This document shows positions 25,231 to 34,902 of a DNA stretch of 64,000 nt, piece after piece. A program made the translations under genes and the position numbers. The stretch comes from JASHPR01 sp963795055 (lineage in GTDB: Bacteria > Actinomycetota > Actinomycetes > Streptosporangiales > Streptosporangiaceae): the NCBI GenBank assembly GCA_963795055.1, contig CAWCGJ010000009.1, forward strand, positions 62,001 through 126,000, given 5' to 3'. The notes under the pieces were generated by a model. The model saw nothing but the letters and a program-made list of their open reading frames with translations, was not told the DNA's origin and searched no databases. Position 1 is the first letter of the stretch, and each line of letters opens with the position of its first letter.

Positions 25231-27797
25231 TGGCGGTGCAGCGGGGGCACAGCATGACCGGGGCCGCGCCGGAAGGCGCGCCGCGGGCGACGGTGTGGCG
25301 CGCGGCCTGGTATCGGTTCCGGGTCACGTTCCGCCGCCGGCTGAGCGGCTACCTGGCGCTGGCCCTGCTGGTGGGGCTGGTCGGCGGCGTGGCGCTGGGC
25401 TCCCTGATCGCGGCGCGCCGCACCTACGCGTCCTACCCGGAGTTCCTGGCCAGCACGAACCCGTCCGACCTGTTCCTGCTGCCGCAGACGCAGACGCCCG
25501 AACCGGGCCTGGTCCGCGAGCTGGCCCGGCTGCCGCATGTGCGCAGCGCCGAGGAAGGCGAGCAGATCAACGCGGCCACGCTGACGCCGGACGGGCGGAT
25601 CAGCACCATCCTGGAGACCCAGGTGGAGCTCGTCGCCAGCCCGGACGGACTGTTCACCGACCAGGACCGGCTGAAGATCGTCCAGGGCCGGGCCGCCAAC
25701 CCGGCGCGGGCCGGCGAGGTCGTGGCGACCAACGAGGCGGCCGCGGTCTTGCACCTGCACGTCGGCGAGAGCATCCCGGTCGGCATCGGGCGCGACGGAG
25801 CCCAGAACATCCAGGCGTACCGGACCACCAGGCTGACGGTCGTGGGCATCGGCGTGCTCGGCATCCAGCTCGTGCACGACGACATCGACAGCGACCGGGC
25901 CGGGTTCCTGGTCGGCACGCCCGCGCTGCTGCGCGAGTACGAATCCTGCTGCGCCACCAACAGCTACGACGGCCTGCAGCTCGACGGCGGCAGCCGCAAC
26001 GCCAACCGGGTGCTGCAGGGATACGAGCGCCTCATCGACAACCGGGCCACCAGCGACGGCCAGCTCGTGGTCTACCAGACCGCGGCCATCGAGACCGAGG
26101 CGCAGCAGGCCATCAGGCCCGAGGCCATCGCGCTCGCCGTGTTCGGTGCGATCGCCCTGCTCGCCGCCCTGATCATCGGGACCCAGTCGATCTCCCGGCT
26201 GCTCTACGCGGGCGCCAGCGAGACCGAGGTGCTGCGCGCGATGGGCGCCACCCCCGCGGCCACGATGACGGACGGGCTGCTCGGCGTGGCGGGCGCCGTC
26301 GTGGCCGGCTCGCTGCTCGCCGCGGCGGTCGCCGTCGCCCTGTCGCCGCTGTCCTTGTTCGGTCCGGTGCGTGCGGTGAAGCCGGCCCCGGGCGTGGACG
26401 TCGACTGGGCCGTCCTCGGGCCGGGCATGCTCGTGCTGGCCCTCGTGCTCAGCCTGGTCGCCGCGGCCATCGCCTACCGGCTCGCCCCGCACCGCGCGGC
26501 GCGCCGTACCCGGGCGGCCGGGCGGGGTTCCGGCGTGGTGGCCGCCGCGCTGGCCGCCGGGCTGCCCGCCTCCGGCGAGGCGGGCCTGCGGTTCGCCCTG
26601 GAGTCAGGCCGCGGCCGGGCCGCGGTCCCGGTCCGGTCGGTCATGACCGCGACCGTGCTCGCCGTGCTGGTGGGCATGGCCACGCTTACGTTCGGGGCCA
26701 GCCTGAGCACGCTGATCTCCCACCCGGCCCTGTACGGCTGGAACTTCAACTACGCCCTGTACTCGGTCGACGGCTACGGGCCGGTGCCGTCGCGGTGGGT
26801 GGGCCCGCTCCTGGCCCGCGACCGGGACGTGGCCGCCACCACCGGCGCCTACTTCGCGACGGTCCAGATCGACGGCCAGACGGTGCCGGCCATGGCCTTC
26901 GCCACGCCTGCGGCGATCACGCCTAGCCCGCTGGCCGGCCAGCGCCTGACCGGGCCCGGTCAGATCGTGCTCGGGCCCGCGACCCTGGCCGCGCTGCACA
27001 AGCGGCTCGGCGACACCGTGACCGTGTCCGAGGGGCAGATCGTCCCGCCGACCCGGCTGCGGATCGCCGGCACCGCCGCGCTGCCCACGATCGGCAACGT
27101 CATCGGCGTGCACGCGTCGCTGAGCACGGGCGCGATCATGTCCACCCGGTCGCTGCCCGCGGCGGACCTGGACGGGTACGGCCCGCTCTCCGGGCCCAAC
27201 GCCATCTTCGTCCGGCTGCGACCCGGCGTCAGCCCGGCGGCCGGGCTGCGCACACTGGACCAGGTCGCCGGCCAGCTCAACCGCGACTCCCGCCTGCCGC
27301 AGGTGGAGTCCGTCATCGGCAACGTCGGGCAGTACCTGAACTTCGTCTCCGTGCTGCCGGTGCAGCGGCCGGCCGAGATCGTGAACTACAAGACCATGGG
27401 CGCCATGCCTGCGGTCCTGGCCGGCGGGCTCGCCGCCGGGGCCGTGGCCGCCCTGGGCCTGACGCTGGCGGCGTCGGTGCGGCGGCGGCGGCGCGACTTC
27501 GCGCTGCTGAAGACCCTGGGCTTCACGCGGCGGCAGCTAGGCGGCGCGGTGGCCTGGCAGTCCTCGGTGATCGTCGTCACCGGCCTGGTGATCGGCGTAC
27601 CGCTGGGTATCGCCGCCGGACGGTGGCTGTGGGTGGCGTTCGCGCGCGAGCTGTCGGCCGTGCCCGACCCGACGGTCCCGGCCGGCTCGATCGCCGTGGC
27701 CGCCGTGGCCGCCCTGGTCCTGGCCAACGCCGTGGCCGCGGTCCCCGGCCGGCGGGCCGCGCGGACGCCGGCCGCCGAAGTGATGCGAGCGGAGTGA
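25230..27797 (+). CDS. FtsX-like ABC permease, tandem copy 2
   Basis: The protein is 855 residues from ATG 25230, which overlaps the previous stop by one base (TGATG); ATG 25254 with GGGGG upstream is an alternative start. It has the same layout as copies 1 and 3: short basic N-tail, TM1, YPEFLASTNPSDL, a first outside domain with a cysteine pair (ESCCATNSYDGLQLDGGSRN), central TMs, a second outside domain, VLPVQRPAEIVNYKTMG and SVRRRRRDFALLKTLGFTRRQL. The C-terminal 200 residues are nearly identical to copy 3, indicating recent duplication or gene conversion. Confidence 0.9.
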   Translation: MAVQRGHSMTGAAPEGAPRATVWRAAWYRFRVTFRRRLSGYLALALLVGLVGGVALGSLIAARRTYASYPEFLASTNPSDLFLLPQTQTPEPGLVRELARLPHVRSAEEGEQINAATLTPDGRISTILETQVELVASPDGLFTDQDRLKIVQGRAANPARAGEVVATNEAAAVLHLHVGESIPVGIGRDGAQNIQAYRTTRLTVVGIGVLGIQLVHDDIDSDRAGFLVGTPALLREYESCCATNSYDGLQLDGGSRNANRVLQGYERLIDNRATSDGQLVVYQTAAIETEAQQAIRPEAIALAVFGAIALLAALIIGTQSISRLLYAGASETEVLRAMGATPAATMTDGLLGVAGAVVAGSLLAAAVAVALSPLSLFGPVRAVKPAPGVDVDWAVLGPGMLVLALVLSLVAAAIAYRLAPHRAARRTRAAGRGSGVVAAALAAGLPASGEAGLRFALESGRGRAAVPVRSVMTATVLAVLVGMATLTFGASLSTLISHPALYGWNFNYALYSVDGYGPVPSRWVGPLLARDRDVAATTGAYFATVQIDGQTVPAMAFATPAAITPSPLAGQRLTGPGQIVLGPATLAALHKRLGDTVTVSEGQIVPPTRLRIAGTAALPTIGNVIGVHASLSTGAIMSTRSLPAADLDGYGPLSGPNAIFVRLRPGVSPAAGLRTLDQVAGQLNRDSRLPQVESVIGNVGQYLNFVSVLPVQRPAEIVNYKTMGAMPAVLAGGLAAGAVAALGLTLAASVRRRRRDFALLKTLGFTRRQLGGAVAWQSSVIVVTGLVIGVPLGIAAGRWLWVAFARELSAVPDPTVPAGSIAVAAVAALVLANAVAAVPGRRAARTPAAEVMRAE

Positions 27798-30385
27798 TGC
27801 CGATGCCCGCCCCGGGAGCCAGCGCGGCCGGGTCCGTACCACGCGGTCCCGGGCGATACGGCCTGGTGCTGCGCGTGGTGGTGTACCGGTTCCCGGCCAC
27901 CTTCCGCCGACGCTGGGGCGGCTACCTCGCCTTGGCCGTGCTGATCGGCCTGGTCGGCGGCGTGGCCATGGGCTCGGTGGCCGCAGCCCGCCGCACCGAC
28001 TCGTCGTACCCGAACTTCCTGGCCAGCACCAACCCTTCGGACCTCGTCGTCGAGCCGTTCACCTCACCGGCGTATTCCCTCGGCTTCGTACGCCAGCTGG
28101 CCGGGCTGCCGCACGTGGCCGGGGCCGCCGTGGCCGTGCCGCTGACCGCGGTCACCCTCACCGACAGCGGGCGGCGCCTCGGCTCGGTCCTGCTCGCTCA
28201 CGTGCAGCTGGCCGCCACCGTCGGCGGCCCTGACGGCCTCTACTCCCGCCAGGACCGGGTGACGATCACCGCGGGACGGCGGCCCGACCCGGCCCGCGCG
28301 GACGAGGTGGTGGCTACCCAGGACGCGGCCCTGGCGCTCCACCTGCACGTGGGATCGCGGCTGCTGGTCGGGCTGATCGGCAGCAGTTCAGGTGGCTTGC
28401 GCGGCCGGGCGGACCTCACGGTCGTCGGCATCGGCGTCCTGAACACGCAGGTGCTGCAGGATAGCGTCGACGCCGACCGGACCGGCTTCCTGCTCGGCAC
28501 GCCCGCGCTGGCGCACGAGTTCGCCGCTTGCTGCGCCAGCGGTATGGACGTAGGCCTGCGACTGGATGGCGGTAGCCGATACGACACCGCCGTCGGCCGT
28601 GAATACAACCACCTGCTAGCGACGAGTTCCTACATCTCGCCCGGCGGTTCCGAGCTCTACGTCTACGTCACCTCGGCTATCGAAGCCGAAGCTCAGCGGT
28701 CGATCCGACCGGAGGCCATCGCCCTGGGCGTGTTCGGGCTGATCGCCGGGCTCGCCGCGCTGATCATCGGGACCCAATCCGTGTCCCGGCAGCTCCGGGC
28801 GGGTGCGGATGACGGCGGGGCGCTGCGGGCGCTCGGCGCCGGGCCGGCAATGATCATGGCCGACGGGCTGCCCGCCATCCTGGCGGCGGTCGCCAGCGGC
28901 GCGCTGCTCGCCGTCGGCGTGGCCATCGCGCTGTCGCCGTTCTCACTGTTCGGGCCCGTTCGGGAGGTGGAACCCGGACGCGGGATTCATCTCGACGCGG
29001 CGGTGCTCGGGCTCGGGGCCCTCGCGCTGTTCCTGGTACTCGGCAGCGTGGCCGCGGTTATCGCCTACCGCCAGGTGCCGCACCGGATGGCCGCCCGGGG
29101 CCAGGCCAGCGACCCCAGACCCACCGCGGCCCGGGTGGCGGTGGCCGCCGGGCTGCCGGCGTCGGGCGTCGAGGGCCTGCGCCTGGCCCTGGAGCCAGGG
29201 CGGGGGCGGACGGCCGTGCCGGTCCGCTCGGTCCTGGCCGGCGCGGTGCTCGCGATGGCCGTCGTCAGCGCCACGCTCACCTTCGGCGCCAGCCTGACCA
29301 TGCTGGTCTCGCATCCAGCGCTCTACGGCTGGGACTTCGACTACGCCCTCTACGCGGTCCAGGGGTGGGGACCCGTGCCCGCCCGGTGGGCCGACCCGCT
29401 GCTGGCCCACGACCGGCTGGTAGCCGCCACGACAGGGGTGGACTTCGCGACGGTCCAGGTGGACGGCCAGACCGTCCCGGCCATGGTGACGCCCACTCAC
29501 CCCGCGGTGGCGCCGCACGTCCTATCCGGGCACGGGCTCGACAGCAGCCGCGACGTCGTGCTCGGTCCGGCCACGCTGGCCGCGCTGCACCAGCGGGTCG
29601 GCGGGACCGTGACGCTGTCCGGTGGCAGCCTGAACGTCAGGCTCACGATCGCGGGCACGGCCACCATGCCGGCGATCGGCGGCGTGCTGAGCGTTCATCC
29701 CTCGATGAGCACGGGGGCGCTGTTCTCCACGGCGCTGCTGCCGGGCAACGCGCTCACCGGCCCGTTCGGGCGCCTCCTGACCGGCCCCAACGCCATCCTC
29801 GTCCGGTTGCGGCCCGGCGTCAGCGAGGCGGCCGGCCTGCGGTCGATGCAGGGCATTAGCAGTCAGCTCACCGCGGTGCTGAACTCGCCGCAGGCACTGG
29901 CCGCCAGCGGCGGCGGGTCTCGGGCGGACACCATCGACCTGCTGCCCGCGCAGCGGCCGGCCGAGATCGTGAATTACAGGTCCATGGGGGCCATGCCCGC
30001 GGTGCTGGCCGGGGGGCTGGCGGCGGGGGCGGTGGCTGCCCTGGGTCTGACCCTGGTGGCGTCGGTGCGCCGGCGCCGCCGTGACTTCGCGCTGCTGAAG
30101 ACGCTGGGCTTCACCCGGCGCCAGCTGGCGGGCGCCGTGTCCTGGCAGTCCTCGGTGATCGCCGTGGTGGGCCTGGTGGTCGGGGTGCCGCTGGGCATCG
30201 CCGCCGGGCGCTGGCTGTGGCTGGCGTTCGCCCAGGAACTGGCGGCGGTCCCGGACCCGACGGTCCCGGCCGGCTCGATCGCCCTGGCCGCGGCGGCGGC
30301 CCTAGTCCTGGCCAACCTGGTCGCGGCACTCCCCGGCCAGCGGGCGGCGCGCACGCCGGCGGCCGAAGTCTTGCGCGCGGAGTGA
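27797..30385 (+). CDS. FtsX-like ABC permease, tandem copy 3
   Basis: The protein is 862 residues from ATG 27797, overlapping the previous stop by one base. It carries the shared features SYPNFLASTNPSDL, the paired cysteines in AACCASGMDVGLRLDGGSRY, LLPAQRPAEIVNYRSMG and SVRRRRRDFALLKTLGFTRRQL. About eight membrane segments and two outside domains are predicted. It is followed within 25 bp by a histidine kinase gene. Co-transcription with ATPase, permeases and kinase fits a transporter-sensor module, as in peptide-sensing and detoxification systems, although those are known mainly in Firmicutes. Confidence 0.9.
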   Translation: MPMPAPGASAAGSVPRGPGRYGLVLRVVVYRFPATFRRRWGGYLALAVLIGLVGGVAMGSVAAARRTDSSYPNFLASTNPSDLVVEPFTSPAYSLGFVRQLAGLPHVAGAAVAVPLTAVTLTDSGRRLGSVLLAHVQLAATVGGPDGLYSRQDRVTITAGRRPDPARADEVVATQDAALALHLHVGSRLLVGLIGSSSGGLRGRADLTVVGIGVLNTQVLQDSVDADRTGFLLGTPALAHEFAACCASGMDVGLRLDGGSRYDTAVGREYNHLLATSSYISPGGSELYVYVTSAIEAEAQRSIRPEAIALGVFGLIAGLAALIIGTQSVSRQLRAGADDGGALRALGAGPAMIMADGLPAILAAVASGALLAVGVAIALSPFSLFGPVREVEPGRGIHLDAAVLGLGALALFLVLGSVAAVIAYRQVPHRMAARGQASDPRPTAARVAVAAGLPASGVEGLRLALEPGRGRTAVPVRSVLAGAVLAMAVVSATLTFGASLTMLVSHPALYGWDFDYALYAVQGWGPVPARWADPLLAHDRLVAATTGVDFATVQVDGQTVPAMVTPTHPAVAPHVLSGHGLDSSRDVVLGPATLAALHQRVGGTVTLSGGSLNVRLTIAGTATMPAIGGVLSVHPSMSTGALFSTALLPGNALTGPFGRLLTGPNAILVRLRPGVSEAAGLRSMQGISSQLTAVLNSPQALAASGGGSRADTIDLLPAQRPAEIVNYRSMGAMPAVLAGGLAAGAVAALGLTLVASVRRRRRDFALLKTLGFTRRQLAGAVSWQSSVIAVVGLVVGVPLGIAAGRWLWLAFAQELAAVPDPTVPAGSIALAAAAALVLANLVAALPGQRAARTPAAEVLRAE

Positions 30386-30409
30386 AGGAGGATGGAGAGC
30401 GGAGTCATG

Positions 30410-32533
30410 ATGAACACCACAGTCGACGAGCCGGTGGTCACGATGCCCGCGCCGGGCGGGAGCACCGCGCGGCGGATTACGGCCGGGCTGGTGCTGCCCG
30501 TGCTCACCGTGGCGGTCGTGGTGGTCGGGATCCGGACGCCCGTGCCGGGCGGGATCTCCGCGCTGCTGGCCGTGGCCTTCGGCCTGGTCCTGCTCGGCGC
30601 GGTGTGCGGCGCGATCCTGGCCCGCACCCCGCACCGGACCGCGTTGTGGCAGGTCGCGCTCGGCGCGGGAGTCGCCTCGGTCGCGCTGACCGCCGCGCGG
30701 ATCGGCGACGAGGCGGCCGGCGGCCAGCACCACGCGGCCCGCGCTGTCACCACTCTGGCCGTGCCGCTGCTCATCGCGATCTGGGTGCACATGCTGCTGG
30801 CCCTGCCCGACGGCCGGCTGGGCAGCCGGGCCCGGAGGATCGGCGCCGGGCTCGCCTACGCCGCGGCGGCCGGCCTCGGCCTCGTGCTGGTGATCGCCGG
30901 GCGCCCGTTCCCGGCCTGGGCGGCGGCGCTGGCCTGGGCGGCGGGCACGGCGTGCGCGCTGCCCGCCGTACGGCTCCGCTACCTGTCCGCCGGCGGGCGC
31001 GACCAGCAGCGGATGCAGTGGATGGCGGTCGGCGCCATCCTGGCCGCCGACACGGCGCTGGTGGTCGTGGTCCTGCACGTGCTCGTGGGGTGGCCGGGAC
31101 CGGTGGCCGCGGTGGCGGCCGGGTGCTCGTCCCTGCTGGCGTTCGGCATGATGGCCGGCGAAGTGCGCGGGCTCGGGCCTTCCGGGGGCCGGGTGCTGGT
31201 CCAGGTGCTGTCGATCGCCGGGTTCACCGCGGTGGTCGCGGCCATCTACCTGGTGATCGTGCTCGGCATCGGGACCAGGCCCAGCGACGCGGGCGACCGG
31301 GAGGTCCTCGGGCTGTCGATGCTGGCCGCGGCGGTGGCCGCGATCGGCTACCTGCCGGCCAGGGACCGGCTGGTCGCGTCGGCCACGCGGTTCGTCTACG
31401 GGGCCAAGGAGGCGCCCGACGAGACGCTGCGCACGTTCGGCAGCCGGCTGACCCGCGCCATCCCCATGGATGAGCTGCTGCTGCAGCTGGCCGAGTCGCT
31501 CCGCAAGACCATGGCGCTCACCAGCGCCGAGGTCTATACCGGGACCGGCGACGTGCTGGAGCGCGTCGCCGCCGTGCCGGACACCGGGCCCCGGTCGGTC
31601 ATGGTCACGGCCCGGGAGCGCGCGGTCGTGACCCGGGCGGGCGTGTCCGGCAACGCCTGGGCGACGGTCTGGCTGCCGACCCTGCTGAACGGGCGCGCGC
31701 AGGTCCAGATCCGGGTCGCCCCGGCCAGCCACGCCGGCGAGCTGCTCGGGCTGATCGTCGCCGAGCGGCCGGCCGCCGCCGACGCCTTCTCCGAGGAGGA
31801 CGACCGCGTGCTCACCGAGCTGGCCCGGCAGGTCGGCCTCGCGATACACAACGCCCGGCTGGACACCGAGCTGGCGACGACCCTCGACGAGCTGCGCAAG
31901 CAAGCCGACGAGCTGCGCCAGTCACGGGCCCGCATCGTGGCCAGCGGTGACGCCGAGCGCCGCCGGGTGGAGCGCAACCTGCACGACGGCGCGCAGCAGC
32001 ACCTGGTGGCGATGGCGGTGAACCTGCGGCTGGCGCGGGACATCCTCACCGACGACCCGCAGGCCGCGACCGAGATGCTGGACCAGCTGGCCGACGACGT
32101 CAAGAGCACGATCCAGGAACTGCGCGAGCTCGCCCACGGCATCTACCCGCCGCTGCTGGCCGACAGCGGGCTCGGCGAGGCGCTGCGCGCGGCCGGCAAC
32201 CGCAGCCCGCTGCCGGTCACCGTGGCCAGCGACGGGATCGGCCGGTACTCGCCCGACATCGAGGCGGCGGTCTACTTCTGCTGCCTGGAAGCGCTGCAGA
32301 ATGCGGCCAAGCACGCGCCCGGGGCACACGTGCAGGTGCGGCTCTGGGAGGAGTCCGGGGGCCTGCTGTTCTCGGTCAGCGACGACGGTCCCGGTTTCGA
32401 CCCGGCCGTCGCCCGCAGCGGCCACGGCTTCGTCAACATGGCCGACCGGCTGGGCGCGATCGGCGGCACGGTGCGCTGGGAGTCGCATCCGGGCCAGGGC
32501 GCCCAGGTTCTCGGCTCGATCCCGCTGCTCTGA
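30410..32533 (+). CDS. NarL-type sensor histidine kinase with multi-TM and GAF-like input
   Basis: The protein is about 707 residues from ATG 30410, which has GGAG five bases upstream; ATG 30392 abuts AAGGAGG with no spacer. Roughly the first 320 residues hold nine or ten hydrophobic segments. A GAF-like domain follows (about 350-490, ending SEEDDRVLTELARQVGLAIHNARL), then a coiled coil and the HisKA_3 phospho-acceptor H525 in RRRVERNLHDGAQQHL. The HATPase has N-box EALQNAAKHA, SDDGPGFDP and GHGFVNMADRLGAIGG. It probably reports on envelope or permease state to one or more of the three nearby regulators. Confidence 0.92.
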   Translation: MNTTVDEPVVTMPAPGGSTARRITAGLVLPVLTVAVVVVGIRTPVPGGISALLAVAFGLVLLGAVCGAILARTPHRTALWQVALGAGVASVALTAARIGDEAAGGQHHAARAVTTLAVPLLIAIWVHMLLALPDGRLGSRARRIGAGLAYAAAAGLGLVLVIAGRPFPAWAAALAWAAGTACALPAVRLRYLSAGGRDQQRMQWMAVGAILAADTALVVVVLHVLVGWPGPVAAVAAGCSSLLAFGMMAGEVRGLGPSGGRVLVQVLSIAGFTAVVAAIYLVIVLGIGTRPSDAGDREVLGLSMLAAAVAAIGYLPARDRLVASATRFVYGAKEAPDETLRTFGSRLTRAIPMDELLLQLAESLRKTMALTSAEVYTGTGDVLERVAAVPDTGPRSVMVTARERAVVTRAGVSGNAWATVWLPTLLNGRAQVQIRVAPASHAGELLGLIVAERPAAADAFSEEDDRVLTELARQVGLAIHNARLDTELATTLDELRKQADELRQSRARIVASGDAERRRVERNLHDGAQQHLVAMAVNLRLARDILTDDPQAATEMLDQLADDVKSTIQELRELAHGIYPPLLADSGLGEALRAAGNRSPLPVTVASDGIGRYSPDIEAAVYFCCLEALQNAAKHAPGAHVQVRLWEESGGLLFSVSDDGPGFDPAVARSGHGFVNMADRLGAIGGTVRWESHPGQGAQVLGSIPLL

Positions 32534-32588
32534 GACCTCAGCCCCGTGATCGATTCACCGGCGCCGGTATCCCTTACATGAGCGACGG

Positions 32589-32981
32589 TCAGCAGGACAC
32601 GAAGGTGCCCGAGTCCCGCTCCTCCCACAGGCGGCGCAGGGTGTCCGCGGCGAGCCGTTCCTTGTTCACGTAGGCGGTCGCGCCGCTGGCCGAGGCCGCG
32701 GGCGGAAGATCGGCCGCGTCGTAGGTCGAGCAGAGGATCACGACCACGTCGGGATGCGCGGTGATGATCTGGCGGGTCGCCTCGATCCCGTTCATCTCCG
32801 GCATGTTGATGTCCATCAGGACCAGGGCCGGGTGCAGCCGGTCGACCAGCTCGATCGCCTCCGAGCCGCTCGACGCTTCCCCCGCGAACTCGAAGCCCTC
32901 GAGCCGGCGCAGGACGGCCCGGGCGGCGGAGCGGAACGGCGCCTGATCATCGACGACGAGCACGGAACGCGGGGTGGTCAC
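32589..32981 (-). CDS. Receiver-only response regulator
   Basis: A 130-residue single CheY-like domain: VVDDQAPFRSA acidic pair, phospho-acceptor in LVLMDINMPEMNG, a Thr-type switch residue (ILCSTYD) and lysine in AYVNKERL. No output domain follows. It converges with the histidine kinase gene, with a 55-bp gap. Such proteins act as phosphate sinks or phosphotransfer intermediates, or work by protein contact. Its pairing with the adjacent kinase is an inference from position. Confidence 0.88.
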   Translation of the reverse strand: MTTPRSVLVVDDQAPFRSAARAVLRRLEGFEFAGEASSGSEAIELVDRLHPALVLMDINMPEMNGIEATRQIITAHPDVVVILCSTYDAADLPPAASASGATAYVNKERLAADTLRRLWEERDSGTFVSC

Positions 32982-33062
32982 GTTTCCAGCCTCGCACGAT
33001 TTGTCCGTGCTGCCGAGGGTGCTGCCATCCGCATGGGGGTGTGGCCAGCCTCCCCGCCAGCA

Positions 33063-33737
33063 TCACGGTTCGGCCTGCCGGCTGAGGTAGACCAGCACGG
33101 CCTTGACCCGCCGGTTGACGTCCTTCTCCTCGGACAGGCCGAGCTTGGCGAAGATCGAGTTGGTGTGCTTCTCCACGGCGCGCTCGGTGACGAACAGCGA
33201 CGCGGCGATCGCGGAGTTGCTCTTGCCCTGGGCCATCTCGGCCAGGATCTGCGCCTCCCGCGGCGTCAGCGACGACAGGCCCAGGTGGCGCTCCTGCGAG
33301 CGTGCGCGCACGAGTTCGTCGACCACGATGGGGTCGATCACCGACCCTCCCTGAGCCACGGTGCGGATGGCCCGGGCCAGCTCGTCCACGCTGCCGATCC
33401 GCTCTTTGAGCAGGTAGCCCCGCCCGGCCGAGCCGTGCTCGAGCAGGGCCAGCGCGTATCCGGGCGCGGTGTACTGGCTCAGCACGACCACGGCGACCTG
33501 CGGATGGTGCTCCCGGATCCAGGCCGCGGCCTCGATGCCCTCGTCGGTGCCGGTGGGCGGCATCCGGATGTCGGTGACCACGACGTCGGGAACCTGCTCG
33601 TCCACCAGGGCAAGCAGCGTCGGCAGGTCGGACGCCGCCCCGACCAGCTCGAAATCCTCGTTGGCCGATACCAGGCGGGAGATGCCCTCCCGGAGGAGCA
33701 CATGATCCTCGGCCAGCGCGACCCTGATCTTTCCCAT
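33063..33737 (-). CDS. NarL/LuxR-family response regulator
   Basis: A 224-residue protein. The receiver domain has AEDHVLLREGI, phospho-acceptor in VVVTDIRMPP and lysine in GYLLKERIGS. The LuxR-type HTH is LTPREAQILAEMAQGKSNSAIAASLFVTERAVEKHTNSIFAKLGL. ATG 33737 has a possible TACGAT -10 ten bases upstream. It is the canonical output partner for HisKA_3 kinases such as the one at 30410. The receiver resembles that of the cyclase fusion at 20534 (both have the TDxRMPP and LSQY patterns), so one kinase could address both. Confidence 0.92.
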   Translation of the reverse strand: MGKIRVALAEDHVLLREGISRLVSANEDFELVGAASDLPTLLALVDEQVPDVVVTDIRMPPTGTDEGIEAAAWIREHHPQVAVVVLSQYTAPGYALALLEHGSAGRGYLLKERIGSVDELARAIRTVAQGGSVIDPIVVDELVRARSQERHLGLSSLTPREAQILAEMAQGKSNSAIAASLFVTERAVEKHTNSIFAKLGLSEEKDVNRRVKAVLVYLSRQAEP

Positions 33738-33804
33738 GTCGGAACGGATCGTAGCGCGCCGGGCGGCTCAGTGCGACAGGCCGCGGACGGCCCGCCGATG
33801 CCTG

Positions 33805-34149
33805 CTATCCCCCGGCCTGGCTGGCTGACGGGGACGGGGCCGGGCCGAGGCCGGCCAGGCGGCACTGCGGCCGGGTCAGCCGCGAGAGCTGGTCCTGGTG
33901 CGTGAACGCGGCCTGGCACATCGCCACGGCCCGGGCGCCGCACGCGTGCAGCAGCGCCCCGCCGGTGCTGCTCGCGGCGGAGACCGTGACGCAGCCGTTG
34001 CGCGACTGCCCGTACCCTCCGGGCTGGACCGCCGCCCAGATGCCCAGGCCGACCAGCCCGGCCACGATCAGGGCGCCGACGAGCGCCATGCCCCGCTTGT
34101 CCCGGCGGGTGAGCGGCTCCGGCCTGGGCTGCTGGGTCTTCCGGTACAC
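33805..34149 (-). CDS. Small single-TM protein, putative signal-anchor
   Basis: A 114-residue protein with a GTG start and a TAAACT -10-like element 6 nt upstream (34156-34161), so probably leaderless. A basic cytoplasmic N-tail (residues 1-19) is followed by TM 20-41 and an outside domain with four cysteines (NGCVTV, LHACG, AMCQAA, PQCRL), which could form two disulfides. The Ser/Pro tail looks disordered. No known domain was recognised. It sits between two response regulators and could be an envelope accessory of the signalling region. Confidence 0.65.
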   Translation of the reverse strand: MYRKTQQPRPEPLTRRDKRGMALVGALIVAGLVGLGIWAAVQPGGYGQSRNGCVTVSAASSTGGALLHACGARAVAMCQAAFTHQDQLSRLTRPQCRLAGLGPAPSPSASQAGG

Positions 34150-34164
34150 CGTCGCAGTTTAGGC

Positions 34165-34902
34165 TCAGGCGGGGCCGCGGGATGCGGCCAGCGGCATGCG
34201 GTCCTGGGAGGGCAGCGCGAAGCGGTAGCCCGAGCGCGGCTCGGTGATGAACAGCTGCTCCCCGCCCGGGGATTCGAGCTTGGCGCGCAGCCGGGCCACG
34301 TAGACCCGGGTGTACTCGGTCTGCGTCTCGTAGCCCGGGCCCCAGACTCGCCGCAGCAGCGTCGCGTGCGTGAGCAGCACGCCGGGGCTGACCGCGAACT
34401 GCCGGAGCAGCGCGAACTCGGTCTGGGTGAGATGCACCAGGCGCCCGCCCTTGGTGACCCGCCGCCGCTCCAGGTCGATCTCGACATCCCCCACCGTGAC
34501 CACGCTCGGCTCGGGCGGGCCCGCGGGCGCGGGCCTGCTGCGGCGCAGCGTGGCGTTGATCCGGGCCAGGAGTTCCTCGATCCCGAACGGCTTGGTCATG
34601 TAGTCGTCGGCGCCCAGGTTGAGCGCGCGGACCTTGTCCGTCTCGGCCCGGCGGGCCGACAGCACGATGACGCCGACCTCGGACCGCTCGCGGATCTCCC
34701 GGCACAGCTCGAACCCGTCGGCGTCCGGCAGCATCAGGTCCAAGAGCACGAGGTCGGGAGCGCGAAGCTCCAGGGTCCGCGCGATGGAGTCGCCGTTCTT
34801 CGAGGCGATCACGTCGTGCCCGCGGACGGAGAGGTTCGACCGGACGAGGTCGACGATGTTCTGGTCGTCCTCCACGATCAGGATGACGGTCTTGTCAGGC
34901 AA
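34165..34902 (-). CDS. OmpR/PhoB-family response regulator
   Basis: The protein is 245 residues from TTG 34902, which has GGAGGG about 8 bases upstream; the longer open frame to 35049 is arginine-rich and unsupported. The receiver has IVEDDQNIVDL, phospho-acceptor in LVLLDLMLPDADG, SARR and lysine in DYMTKPFG. The winged-helix output is LTQTEFALLRQFAVSPGVLLTH and a YVARLRAKLE recognition helix, ending with RSGYRFALP. No partner OmpR-type kinase is adjacent, so it may be an orphan or receive phosphate from elsewhere. Confidence 0.9.
   Translation of the reverse strand: MPDKTVILIVEDDQNIVDLVRSNLSVRGHDVIASKNGDSIARTLELRAPDLVLLDLMLPDADGFELCREIRERSEVGVIVLSARRAETDKVRALNLGADDYMTKPFGIEELLARINATLRRSRPAPAGPPEPSVVTVGDVEIDLERRRVTKGGRLVHLTQTEFALLRQFAVSPGVLLTHATLLRRVWGPGYETQTEYTRVYVARLRAKLESPGGEQLFITEPRSGYRFALPSQDRMPLAASRGPA

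Noticed and set aside
24819..26492. 557-codon minus-strand open frame
   Set aside because: It spans the junction of two well-supported permease genes and has no recognisable domain.
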